Below, in pieces: positions 1-10,959 of a stretch of DNA of 64,000 bases. The stretch is from Pseudeuparius sepicola (lineage: Eukaryota; Arthropoda; Insecta; Coleoptera; Anthribidae). How positions within the stretch are numbered: position 1 is the first letter of the stretch; every line of letters starts with the position of its first letter. Where the stretch lies: positions 81,415,454-81,479,453 of the forward strand of contig OY987298.1 in NCBI GenBank assembly GCA_963920635.1. Direction: 5' to 3'. A program made the translations under genes and the position numbers. The notes under the pieces are model-generated. The model was not told where the DNA came from. It ran no database searches and was given only the letters and a program-made list of their open reading frames with translations.

Positions 1-37
1 AATTGTCATAGGGCCGCTGCCTGGGGATCGCCAGGGC

Positions 38-3000
38 ATGTCTGGAGCCGGCGCTGGGCATGACAGCGAGCGGGACGTCGGTGACAGGGCGCTGATGAGG
101 CGGGCCCCTGTTGCACAAACAGCTACAGCCCAACAACAACACGAACATCTACAACATGAGAGCCAAACGAGAACTAGGGTTCCACCCACCGAAGGTGCTG
201 CGCGGGAACTTCAGCCAGCGTTCACAGAGGCGGGATTACAACGACGACGCATGAAATGGACTGTGTCCATGAATGAATCGATTATGCGTATTTTTTACAG
301 GGTGACAAACTTAGGACAAGAGATTATCGGCTACCGACAACAACTGCATGCCGAGTTCTGCAGGGAGTTTCCACACATGCAAGTGTCTGAACAAAGAGTG
401 TCAGATCAGTATCGAACTATTCTAAGAAATAACCGAATTCCAGAAACGCGACTTAACGCTATCAAACGGGAAGTTGAGCTAGAGATCCACGGCGAACACA
501 TAGACATAGATGACAACCACAACAATGGGGAACTTCAAGAGCCTGGACAACAACTAGAAGCCGAAACGGTAGAACCAACAACCGAGAGTCTGGAATCGGT
601 TAACGAAGAACATTTTGAAGGCTTGGACACACATATGAGACAGGCAGTATTGCGATACGAAGGCACAGACCCACTTAGCAGGCCACCGCTACCAAGATTA
701 AATTCTTCCAGGAAACTTGCGATCGTGCTCGATCTTATGAACACAAGAATTTTACCAAGCTATGTTTCAGTGACACCAACATTAAAACGTATGCACATGT
801 TAATCTACTGTGCCGCAACGGCAGTCATCACTGTAATGGGTGCCAAGATCCGAACGGCCCAAGAGTTGAATCGTGCAAGACCAGAACCACGAATGGCTCA
901 ATGGGAAATGCGACTAAATCGGAAGATCGAGAGTCTCCGTAAAGACATAGGACAAGTGACGGAATATATCAGAGGAGTTAGAACTAGAAGGATCCAGAGG
1001 GCGGTGCAGGCAATAATGAGCCGCACCCAAATGCATTCTCGGCATGAGCCCGCGAACATCACTGCTCAACAATGTCTTGACACATTAAAACAAAAACTTT
1101 CTGTTTTCGCAGGGCGTCTGAGAAGATACAAGGCTAGTAACAACAGGAAACGAGACAACAAACTCTTTGAAAGATCAGAAAAGGGTTTCTACCGTGCTTT
1201 TAATTCTAGCGCCGATGCCACAAATGCGAGTTACCCTAGCAGAGAACAGGTCGACGGTTTCTGGAGAAATCAACTTGCCACACCAGGTCCATACAATGTC
1301 AGTGCAAGCTGGATCAGCGAAGAACGCGAGATGGGCCGGAACTATAGCCAGATGCAACACGAGCAATTCACAACCGCTGAGGTCTCCGATGTCATCAAGA
1401 ATTCCCACAACTGGAAGGCACCAGGTCCAGATCATCTCCAAAATTATTGGATTAAGAAGTTGTGGTGCACGCATGAACAAATAACTACCTTAATTAATGA
1501 AGTCTTGCTCGATCCTCTGAAAATGCCATTGTTTCTTACACAGGGTGCAACCTACCTGTTACCAAAAGACCAGCGGAATACGGATAACCCTCCCAAGTAC
1601 CGCCCAATAACCTGCTTGCCTACGCTGTACAAGATAATCACATCTTGCCTTACGCAGCGAATATATGCTCACTGCGAGCGGAACAACATCATTGCAATGC
1701 AGCAGAAGGGCTGCTCGAAGGGCGCAATGGGATGCAAAGAGCAACTCATCATAGACTCTGTCATCTGCAACCAGGCTCATTCCAAGCACCGAAACCTCCA
1801 CATGGCTTATGTGGACTACAAAAAAGCATTTGATTCCGTACCTCACGACTGGCTCACAGGTATCTTAAAGCTGTATAAAATAGATCATCATACAGTTTCC
1901 TTTTTAGAACACGTTATGACAACCTGGCGCACTAAGATACAACTCAGAACCGCAAACAGTAACATCGAGACCGACACAATCAACATCCGAAGAGGGATTT
2001 TCCAAGGAGATTCACTCAGTCCACTGTGGTTCTGCATGGCGATGAACCCTCTATCACATCGGTTGAACTCTACAAAATATGGCTTCGCTATCAAAAGCAA
2101 CAACGCAGAAGCGATCAAGTTGAATCACCTATTATATATGGATGATTTAAAACTGATCGCCGCAACCAAAAACCAACTAACGCAAATGCTTAAAATTGTA
2201 GAGGAGTTCTCCAGGGACATCGGAATGCTGTTTGGACTGGACAAGTGCCGCACCCTTAATATCATAAGGGGAAAGCTCGAACAAAGCGTACACGAGATGC
2301 AGGACGGCCAGGAGATCGAAGCAATGAGCATGGGAGATACATACAAGTACCTCGGGATGAAACAAGCTCAAAGGATAGACCATCGAACAATGAAGACTGA
2401 TTTAACGAATGAATTCATCAAGAGAGTAAGAAAAGTAGTGCGAACTGATCTTAACAGCAGGAATTTGTTTAAGGCCCTGAACACGTATGCGTGCTCTGTA
2501 CTCAGCTATTCGTTCGGAATAGTGAATTGGACCAACACGGACATCAACAACCTGCAACGAAAAGTTAGGACACTACTGACAAAAGCTCATAAACATCATC
2601 TCCGTAGCGCCGTATAAAGAACAACTCTGCCATGTCAACTAGGAGGAAGAGGATTGGCAGATCTCAGCAAGCAATTGGACCAACAAATATTAAATCTGCG
2701 TAATTATTTCTACAGGCAGGCCAACAGCTCCACACTACATAGGGCTATATGCGGAGCAGACGTCTCAACACCGCTACGTCTGACGGAACACGAGCGTCAA
2801 AATCACCACAGAACCGACAACGATAAACTACAGAGGTGGTTGGGGAAGCCGCTGCACGGGAGGCATCCTAATGAGGTTAACCAGGAACATGTCGACAAGT
2901 TAGCGTCGAACTATTGGCTGACCTCGGGACGAATGTTCCCCGAGACGGAAGGCTTCCTACTGGCCATACAAGATCAGATTATACCAACTCGCAACTACCT

Positions 3001-3649
3001 AAAATTCATTGTAGGAGATGCATCGGTAGTGGATGACAGATGCAGATACGGGTGCCCAACTTCAGAAACAATCCAGCACATAACAGGAGGATGTCAGATG
3101 TTCGCATCAACGGAATATAAGGAACGACACGATTCGGTTGCCAAGATCTTGCACCAGGAACTGGCGGAAAAGCTGCTGCTTGTGCAGGCAGAGAGGGTCC
3201 CATATTACAACTACACACCTGAGCCTGTTCTTGAGAACAGCAACTACAAGATGTACTGGGATCGTACAGTTCTGACAGATCAACGACTTGCCCATAACAG
3301 ACCGGACCTTATAATACTTGATAAAATTTCTAGGAAGACAACTCTGATTGATGTGGCCATCCCGAACAACAACAACCTGCGTGTGAAGCAAGTCGAGAAG
3401 ATCGCGAAGTACAGAGACTTAGAAGAACGAATTAGAAGGCAATGGGAAATGGACAACGTTCAGACGATTCCAATCATCGTGTCAACAACTGGTGTCATAC
3501 CAAAAAGATTGCTGAGAAACATCAAAGAGCTGGGTCTAACTGATAATCTCTACAGGTCCATGCAGAAAGCGGTACTACTTGCGACAGCCCGAACCGTCAG
3601 GAAATTCATGGGGAGTGCAGGAACGTCCAACAACATCAATGTCACCTAA
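38..3649 (+). pseudogene. Dong/R4-like LINE protein (RT + REL endonuclease), one nonsense mutation
   Basis: Single large protein of a non-LTR retrotransposon, about 1,200 codons, interrupted by TAA at 2615-2617 where the sister copies have GAA. Visible in order: a basic N-terminal segment with a Myb-like W...N..I...Y pattern (codons 70-140); fingers and palm of the reverse transcriptase, including KAPGPDHLQNYW (about codon 461), YVDYKKAFDSVPHDW (about 590) and the catalytic YMDD (about 700); then, after the stop, a C-X3-C-X7-H-X4-C knuckle (about 1002) and a restriction-like endonuclease motif RPD...D (about 1087-1105). RT followed by CCHC and REL endonuclease without an APE domain is the R2/R4 type. 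Together with TAA-repeat flanks this points to the Dong/R4 clade. ATG at 38 is the first in frame, and the true 5' end may lie left of the window. Confidence 0.88.
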
Positions 3650-3787
3650 GGCCCGATAACATGGCAAGGGTCTCGTCCGAGACAGATCCTTATGGTATCC
3701 GGGATACCCGGGATCTGAGTGAATGTTCCCCAGAGAGGGAGTGCGAATGCCTTTTGGCTAAGTCGATATAATAATAATAAAAAATAA
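3650..3787 (+). other. 3' UTR and TAA-type tail of the LINE
   Basis: About 115 bp after the stop codon is conserved in every copy in the window. It contains a short palindromic stretch (ATCCGGGATACCCGGGAT) and ends in GGCTAAGTCGA, followed by an imperfect ATA/TAA repeat (3766-3787). Conservation across independent copies and the position next to the tail fit the 3' structure used by the element's reverse transcriptase to start target-primed copying. That role is inferred from the family. Confidence 0.75.
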
Positions 3788-4195
3788 AGTGTGAAGCAAG
3801 TCGAGAAGATCGCGAAGTACAGAGACTTACAAGAACGAATTAGAAGGCAATGGGAAATGGACAACGTTCAGACGATTCCAATCATCGTGCCAACAACTGG
3901 TGTCATACCAAAAAGTTTGCTGAGAAACATCAAAGAGCTGGGTCTAACTGATAATCTTTACAGGTCCATGCAGAAAGCGGTACTACTTGCGACAGCCCGA
4001 ACCGTCAGGAAATTCATGGGGAATGCAGGATCGTCCAACAACATCAATGTCACCTAAGGCCCGATAACATGACAAGGGTCTCGTCCGAGCCAGATCCTTT
4101 TGGTATCCGGGATGCCCGGGATCTGAGTGAATGTTCCTTGTAGAGGGAGTGCGAATGCCTTGTGGCTAAGTCGAGATAATAATGATAATAATAGT
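3788..4195 (+). mobile_element. 5'-truncated Dong-like LINE copy
   Basis: Joined directly to the TAA tail of the preceding copy. It starts within the endonuclease region (equivalent to about position 3378 of the first copy) and keeps the last 88 codons, the stop (4055-4057), the 3' UTR and its own imperfect TAA tail (4174-4195). The small differences from the neighbour (for example GTGCCAACA for GTGTCAACA) show it is a separate insertion and not a local slip. 5' truncation is normal for LINEs. Same orientation as its neighbour. Confidence 0.85.
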
Positions 4196-4282
4196 AACTA
4201 GCAATTCGCCCACCAGCGCTGGCGCGCAGGTTGGGCGTCTCCCCAGGCCTGCGGCGGGCGGCGGCTTCGCCGCCGCAACCTT
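4196..4282. repeat. GC-rich hairpin block next to the satellite
   Basis: GC-rich sequence with the perfect hairpin GGCGGC-TTC-GCCGCC near 4255-4272. A close relative lies at 34745-34832, next to the other 67-bp satellite array, so the block belongs to the satellite-bearing repeat unit and not to the LINE. No coding signal. Confidence 0.7.
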
Positions 4283-6136
4283 CTTTTAGATAACACGCAC
4301 GTGGGCTCTGCCGGCCATTGCTCCTCGCTTCGCTCGTCGCGACAGGCTTCTTTTGGTAATTCGCGCGTGGGCTCTGCCGGCCATTGCTTCCCGCTTCGCT
4401 CGTCGCGACAGGCTTCTTTTAGGTAATTCGCGCGTGGGCTCTGCCGGCCATTGCTCCTCGCTTCGCTCGTCGCGACAGGCTCCTTTTAGGTAACACGCGC
4501 GTGGGCTCTGCCGGCCATTGCTCCTCGCTTCGTTCGTCGCGACAGGCTTCTTTTGGGTAATTCGCGCGTGGGCTCTGCCGGCCATTGCTCCTCGCTTCGC
4601 TCGTCGCGACAGGCTTCTTTTGGGTAACTCGCGCGTGGGCTCTGCCGGCCATTGCTCCTCGCTTCGCTCGTCGCGACAGGCTTCTTTTGGGTAACTCGCG
4701 CGTGGGCTCTGCCGGCCATTGCTCCTCGCTTCGCTCGTCGCGACAGGCTCCTTTTAGGTAACACGCGCGTGGGCTCTGCCGGCCATTGCTCCTCGCTTCG
4801 CTCGTCGCGACAGGCTTCTTTTGGGTAATTCGCGCGTGGGCTCTGCCGGCCATTGCTCCTCGCTTCGCTCGTCGCGACAGGCTTCTTTTGGGTAACTCGC
4901 GCGTGGGCTCTGCCGGCCATTGCTCCTCGCTTCGCTCGTCGCGACAGGCTTCTTTTGGGTAACTCGCGCGTAGGCTCTGCCGGACATCGCTCCTCGCTTC
5001 GCTCGTCGCGACGGGCTTCTTTTGGGTAACTCGCGCGTGGGCTCTGCCGGCCATTGCTCCTCGCTTCGCTCGTCGCGACAGGCTTCTTTTGGGTAATTCG
5101 CGCGTGGGCTCTGCCGGCCATTGCTCCTCGCTTCGCTCGTCGCGACAGGCTTCTTTTGGGTAACTCGCGCGTGGGCTCTGCCGGCCATTGCTCCTCGCTT
5201 CGCTCGTCGCGACAGGCTTCTTTTGGGTAACTCGCGCGTGGGCTCTGCCAGACATCGCTCCTCGCTTCGCTCGTCGCGACGGGCTTCTTTTGGGTAACTC
5301 GCGCGTGGGCTCTGCCGGACATCGCTCCTCGCTTCGCTCGTCGCGACGGGCTTCTTTTGGGTAACTCGCGCGTGGGCTCTGCCGGCCATTGCTCCTCGCT
5401 TCGCTCGTCGCGACGGGCTTCTTTTGGGTAACTCGCGCGTGGGCTCTGCCGGCCATTGCTCCTCGCTTCGCTCGTCGCGACAGGCTTCTTTTGGGTAATT
5501 CGCGCGTGGGCTCTGCCGGCCATTGCTCCTCGCTTCGCTCGTCGCGACAGGCTTCTTTTGGGTAACTCGCGCGTGGGCTCTGCCGGCCATTGCTCCTCGC
5601 TTCGCTCGTCGCGACAGGCTTCTTTTGGGTAACTCGCGCGTAGGCTCTGCCGGACATCGCTCCTCGCTTCGCTCGTCGCGACGGGCTTCTTTTGGGTAAC
5701 TCGCGCGTGGGCTCTGCCGGCCATTGCTCCTCGCTTCGCTCGTCGCGACAGGCTTCTTTTGGGTAATTCGCGCGTGGGCTCTGCCGGCCATTGCTCCTCG
5801 CTTCGCTCGTCGCGACAGGCTTCTTTTGGGTAACTCGCGCGTGGGCTCTGCCGACCATTGCTCCTTGCTTCGCTCGTCGCGACAGGCTTCTTTTGGGTAA
5901 TTCGCGCGTGGGCTCTGCCGTACATTGCTCCTCGCTTTGCTCGTCGCGACAGGCTTCTTGTGGATAATTCGCGCGTGGGCTCTGCCGGCCATTGCTCCTC
6001 GCTTCGCTCGTCGCGACAGGCTTCTTTTGGGTAATTCGCGCGTGGGCTCTGCCGTACATTGCTCCTCGCTTCGCTCGTCGCGACAGGCTTCTTGTGGATA
6101 ATTCGCGCGTGGGCTCTGCCGGCCATTGCTCCTCGC
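4283..6136. repeat. 67-bp satellite array, about 27-28 units
   Basis: Head-to-tail repeats with a 67-bp period and few substitutions between units. The core contains GGGCTCTGCCGGCCATTG and CCTCGCTTCGCTCGTCGCGA. Recurrent variants (GGACATCGC for GGCCATTGC, CGGGC for CAGGC) are scattered at multiples of 67 bp. The unit lacks stop codons in all three minus-strand frames, and because 67 is not divisible by 3 each frame stays open for hundreds of codons. I treat these frames as a by-product of the repeat and not as genes. The right end breaks abruptly into A/T-rich repeat sequence at 6137. Confidence 0.95.
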
Positions 6137-9100
6137 AACAACAAAAGAAACCCGGATCTTCTATCTCTAAAGATAGCAAAGTTGCACTTGTTCGGTCAAA
6201 ATCGAGGTAGCCATGAAAAATTTTCGTCCATTTTTTTCCTCCCGCTATCTGCTTGCATTCAAAACAAACGGCAACCCCGTATCTCTAATGGAAGAAGAGT
6301 AACGGCCGCTTAAAGAATTTCTAGGTTATGTTGTATCGCAAATTTCCAACTAAATTCGCAGTCTGAAAGTCGTCCATAACCTAAGAGATGTTGTTTTGGC
6401 GGCAAAAATAAAAAATTCCAACCCTCCGCGTCAACAGCTTCGAAAAGGCGCAAATATTCAACAGGTGTTCGGTAACTTGAAATTCTCACCCACGTATACG
6501 TCCATTTCGAAGTCGCAGATATTCAACAGGTGCGAGTTCTTCGGCCGGCGAAAAAATCCGCACGTCGACACCGCGTATATATGCACCCTCAAGTGGCGGT
6601 TTGACTTCCCGCCATAACCTCGAAGGTGCGACTGACGGCGAATCTAACCTCCGAAATGTATCGTAAAATTCCGCGTTGTTTCGCCCATCACATTTTCCAG
6701 AAACAGACACCCGGTACGCATTCGCAGTTTGAAATGTTTGTAACCTCAAAGGCCTTTTTGCTTGGCAGCAACGTGAAGGCGAATTCTAACCCCCCATCGA
6801 CCAGTTTCAAAGTGCAAAAATTCTCATATCGACACCTGATACGCCTTCCCAAGTCGCATAGAAACGTCTAATCCTAACCTCACGATCATTTTCTTTGCAG
6901 GCGACACGCCTGACATAAGAACCTAACTGAATGTAGGTTAGCCATCATCATTTTGAAAGTATAAAAGTCTTGTATACCTGAGGGTTCTGAAAGAAAAATT
7001 CTTCTCAAAAAACGGCTAAGTCCCGGGAATATGTTTTAACGTTTTTCTTGAAAATCAAGTAGGCTGGAAAAAATTGTTTCAAGTAACTTATATTTTCTTT
7101 CGCGGGCCCTTTACATCCCCGAAGGAACAAAGTTTCTACCTTTGAAAACGAAAATGTAGCACGCGTTTTCTCGAAAATCCAGTAGGTGGCCGAAAAATTT
7201 TTTTCGGGTAAAATATACAGGGTGTTGCGAGAAAGTGAGCGTGCACTTTTTTGTTTTTTTCTATCTCCGAAAATGAAAAAGTTGCGCGTATTTTCTCGAA
7301 AACCAAGTAGGCGGGGGAAAATTTTTTCACGTCGGTTTCCTTCCTTTCTCGTACACATTCCATCCCAACAGAAAGGAAATTTTTATTTCGCTAAACAAAA
7401 GAGTTGTATCTGCTCTAGTAAAACTGAGAGTGTCATAAGAAAAAAAATTTATCGATAATAACTATCCCCTCGGCATTTGGAGTAGAAAAAAAACGAAGTC
7501 TTTATCTCTACCAATAAAAAAGTTATACACGTCCAAAAAATCGTCAAAAACAATGGAAAATTTTTCTTGCATTTGGCATCGAAAAAATAAACAGTCTCTA
7601 ATATCTCCACTAATAATAAAGTTGGCACCTCCGAAATGTATCGTAAAATTCCGCGTTGAAACAGACACTCGGTACGCATTCGCAGTTTGAAATGTCTGTA
7701 ACCTCAAAGGCCCTTTTGCTTGGCAGTAACGTGAAGGCGAATTCTAACTTCCCATCGTCCAGTTTAAAAGTGCAAAAATTCTCATATCGACACCAGGTAC
7801 TTCTTCTCAAGTCGCATATTGACGTCTAATCCTAACCTCTAGATCATTTCCTTTGCTTTACACCCCTTTCATGGAAATGTAACCTGAATGTAGGTTAGCC
7901 ATCATTTTGAAAGTGTAAAAGTCTTGTATACCTGAGGGTTTTGAAAGAAAAAATCTTCTCAAAAAACGGCTAAGTCCCGGGAATCTGTTTTAACGTTTTT
8001 CTTGAAAATCAAGTAGGCTGGAAAAAATTGTTTCAAGTAACTTATATTTTCTTTCGCGTGCCCTTTACATCCCCGGAGTAACCAAGTTTCTACCTTTGAA
8101 AACGAAAAAGTAGCACGCGTTTTCTCGAAAATCCAGTAGGTGGGCGAAAAATTTTTTTCGGGTAAAATATACAGGGTGTTGCGAGAAAGTGAGCGTGCAC
8201 CTTTCCGTTTTTCCCTATCTCCAAAAATGAAAAAGTTTCGCGTATTTCCTCGAAAACCAAGTAGGCGGGGAACATTTCTTTCACGTCGGTTTCCTTTCTT
8301 TCCCGTACACATTCCACAGCAGCAGAAGCGAAATTTTTATCTATCGCCTAACAAAAAAGTTGTGTCTGTTCTGGGAAATCGAGCATGCGGTGGAAAAATT
8401 TTTCTTTTCGATAATTTTCTCGTTGGCATTTGGGGCCGATCAAAAAAAAAACGCTATCTATCTCCCGTCGCGATTTGCGAAAATAGATATTTTCTAAGTA
8501 ATCAAGGCGGCTGAGAAAAAATGTTTCAAGTAACTTTTTTTTTGTTTTTCAGTGCTCTTTTCATCCCAGCAGGAGCAAAGTGTCTATATCTGAAAATGAA
8601 AAAGTTTCAGTTGTTTTCCCTAAAATCAAGTAAGCGAAGAAATTTTCTTTATCGCCGTTTTTCTTCCTTCCACCCACGCATTCGATCGCCGCTGAAACGA
8701 AATTTTTGTCTCGCCAAACAAAAAAGTTGTATCTGTTCTGGGAAAACAGAGTGTGCCATGGAAAAATTTTTTTTCGATAATTTTCCCCTCGTCATATGGG
8801 GCCGATAAAAAAAACCGCAAGTCTCTATCTATATTAATAAAAAAGTTATTCACTTAAGAAAAATCCAAGTAGGCCATGAAAAAATTTTTTTCTGCGCAAC
8901 TTCATTTTACATCCTCTACCTAACGCACTTTGTCCCGTCTTTCTATCTCCAAAAATAGCAAAGTTGCATTTGTTCTGTCAAAATCGAGGTGGCCATGAAA
9001 AATTTTCGTCGTCCATTTTTTTCCTCCCCCCATCTGCTTACAATCAAAACAAACGGCAACCCCGTATCTCTAACGGCATAGGATTTACGGCCGCTTAAAG

Positions 9101-9187
9101 AATTTCGAGGTTATGTTGTATCGTAAATTTCCAACTAAATTCGCAGTCTGAAAGTCGTCCATAACCTAAGGGACGTGGTTTTGGCGG
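6137..9187. repeat. Composite A/T-rich repeat region
   Basis: No gene found. The region consists of repeated modules. A module near 6155-6400 recurs at 8940-9187 and 39115-39400. A module starting GGCGGCAAAAAT at 6397 recurs right after the gypsy 3' LTR (33748) and at 39385. A 0.95-kb module (6640-7600) is repeated with 954-bp spacing at about 7621-8560 and again, more diverged, at 38260-39000. Within these modules short A/T-rich phrases (AAAATTTTTT, AAGTAGGCGGGG, CTATCTCCAAAAAT) recur every 100-150 bp. Short frames on either strand are inconsistent between paralogues. Confidence 0.75.
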
Positions 9188-9456
9188 TGTAGTGTAAGGT
9201 GTAAATTATAATAATCATTATTGTTTTAGTCGTTAGTTTATAGTTAGTCAGCAGTTTGCAGGTGTTTGGATAGGTCAACCCGATGCCACGATACTCAGCA
9301 CTCTACTGACCTAGTTAAGGCTACGTTGTACATATATTGTAATTATAGATTTAATATTGAATATACTATTGTTAAGTATGCATCTTTATCTTCATCCAAT
9401 GTCTAAACCCTAAGTAAACTACTAACTAAATTAAGTATGAAAGATGCTTTATTACA
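9188..9456 (+). mobile_element. 5' LTR of gypsy element (copy 1)
   Basis: 269-bp LTR beginning TG and ending CA. Compared with the 3' LTR at 33479-33747 I find two differences in 269 bp. It is preceded by GCGG (9184-9187), which recurs after the 3' LTR at 33748-33751: a 4-bp target duplication typical of Ty3/gypsy. The related module at 6391-6402 reads straight through this site (TTTTGGCGGCAAAAAT) and represents the empty site. Confidence 0.93.
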
Positions 9457-9475
9457 TGGCGACCCTGCCAAAAGG
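9457..9475 (+). other. Primer binding site of the gypsy element
   Basis: TGGCGACCCTGCCAAAAGG starts immediately after the LTR. The TGGCGACC start matches the tRNA-Arg type primer site used by the mdg1/412 group of insect gypsy elements. The tRNA assignment rests on family knowledge. Confidence 0.75.
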
Positions 9476-9530
9476 CTCCAGAAAATTTTAAAGTAATCCC
9501 TATGGTACCTAGCGAAATAGTAAAATAAAA

Positions 9531-9752
9531 ATGGGGACCACGCAGACGAAAGAGGAAGAAATAGTAATTGCACAAGCGGGAAACAGCGGCGGAGCAACGG
9601 CCACGGGTAACGTTTCAGCTACATCGATTTTAGAGATGGTGACGTTAGTTGTGGGAGTACTGGTCATTGGTTATTTTTGCTTCGACAAGTGTAAGAAGAG
9701 GTTGGAAAGGAAGATACGAAGAGAGATTGTAAGAAGCCAAGAATTAGCCTAA
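9531..9752 (+). CDS. Small membrane protein upstream of gypsy gag
   Basis: A 73-residue frame starting at ATG, 74 bp after the primer binding site and ending 27 bp before the gag ATG. The protein starts MGTTQTKEEE, a plausible N-myristoylation signal (Gly2, Thr6). It then has a glycine/alanine-rich stretch, one strongly hydrophobic segment (about residues 31-50) and a basic Cys/Lys/Arg tail: a short single-pass membrane protein. The frame is intact although gag and pol are broken. Its function is unknown to me. A role in placing capsids at membranes is only a guess. Repeated identically at 21286. Confidence 0.6.
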   Translation: MGTTQTKEEEIVIAQAGNSGGATATGNVSATSILEMVTLVVGVLVIGYFCFDKCKKRLERKIRREIVRSQELA

Positions 9753-9778
9753 GGGATGGACAGCGAAATTTATGTTAA

Positions 9779-10934
9779 ATGCCAGTTCCAACTAATTTAA
9801 GGTATTTATGGGAAGAAGTTCGAGTTTTCCACAGGAATCTAAATAAGGACAACAGTGAACGTAGAAAAGATAAGAATGTTAATAGTCGTAAGTTAGAAAA
9901 ATTTAAATAGTTTTAAGTTAGAGTTAAGTAATATTAAAAAGGGTTTTAAGAAAGTAAAGCAGGAAGAGTTAGGAGATATAGAGGAAATAAAATCTTATCT
10001 TAAGGTATTAGATCAACATTTTGTAGAGATAAGTGCAGTGTTGGAAGACAGGATAAAAAATCAGGAAGTAACAGAGCTTCATATTGAAACCATGGGTGAA
10101 AAATTTGACTTAAAAACAGCAGCCAGCTTGCTACCTTCAATGGATGGAACCGAAACGAGTGTCAAACAATTAGTTGACGCCATAGAGTTGTACGATTCTC
10201 TTTTGGACAATGATGGGCAAAAACTTCTTACGAAGTATGTTTTAAAAACTAAACTTACTGAAAGTGCGAAAATCCGTTTGAAGCAAGAATATGTGTCAAA
10301 TGAAAGTTTAATTGACGATTTAAAAAGAATTTTTTCACTATAAAATCGGCGGCAGCTCTTTCAGTTAAGTTAAGTAATGTAAAACAGGGTTCTAAATCAG
10401 TAACAAATTTTGGAAAATCTATCGAAGAGTTATTAGTGGACTTAACGATTACGCAAGCTTCGGGAAACCGAGACAGTATAAACATTTTAAGGCCAGTGAA
10501 TGAAAAGATTGCTATTAATTCCTTTGCAAATGGGCTTCAAAATAGTCAGTTGAGAACTATAATAAAAGCTAGGAACTATACAAGTTTAACGGATGCGACA
10601 AGACGAAGGTATTAATTTAGGAGATAGGCCCCCCCAGCAATTTTTTCACATACGAGGTAGAGGTAGAAGTTTTCACAGAGGTTCTAAATTTCTTCAAAGT
10701 GGTCAAAGATTTAACAAATATAATAATGCTAGCAACTATCAGGGTAAATCGCAAGGCTTCAAGTCTAGTGGTTCTGGTAATAACTTCCGAGGTAGGAACA
10801 ATAATTTTAGCCAACCCACAAGAATATTTCGGGGTGGTAATTTCAATAGGTCCAACGAATCTGCTGCTCGTAATTATTTTTTGCAAAATGTAGAGAGCTC
10901 AGGAAATGCTGTAAACCCAAATAACCCTCCCTAA
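9779..10934 (+). pseudogene. gypsy gag, frameshifted
   Basis: Gag-like sequence starting at ATG 9779. The first frame ends at TAG 9908-9910 after 43 codons. It continues in another frame from about 9911 to 10343 (acidic, helical, capsid-like), shifts again to read about 10330-10590, and ends in an RGRGR- and GN-rich basic tail (10593-10934). No CCHC zinc knuckle is visible, and the join near 10597 looks like an internal deletion removing it. The element could not make a normal Gag from this copy. Confidence 0.7.
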
Positions 10935-10959
10935 CATACGCCTGACTTGTTTTTTCGAG

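Noticed and set aside
1175..1480. Minus-strand frames opposite the LINE RT (several, repeated in every copy)
   Set aside because: Antisense shadows of a well-supported plus-strand reading frame; they vary with third-position changes in the real frame.
3646..3864. Minus-strand 72-codon frames at LINE 3' ends
   Set aside because: They span the conserved 3' UTR and tail and change between copies.
4419..6179. Minus-strand frames of 412-586 codons over the satellite (also 16174-17934 and up to 362 codons in 35594-37878)
   Set aside because: They exist because the 67-bp unit lacks stops in three frames; all frames encode the same repeating peptide and none shows a domain or a preferred frame.
7005..8312. 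Paired minus-strand frames of 117 codons in the 954-bp repeats
   Set aside because: They lie in A/T-rich composite repeats, contain no domain, and the third paralogue (38260-39000) does not keep the frame.
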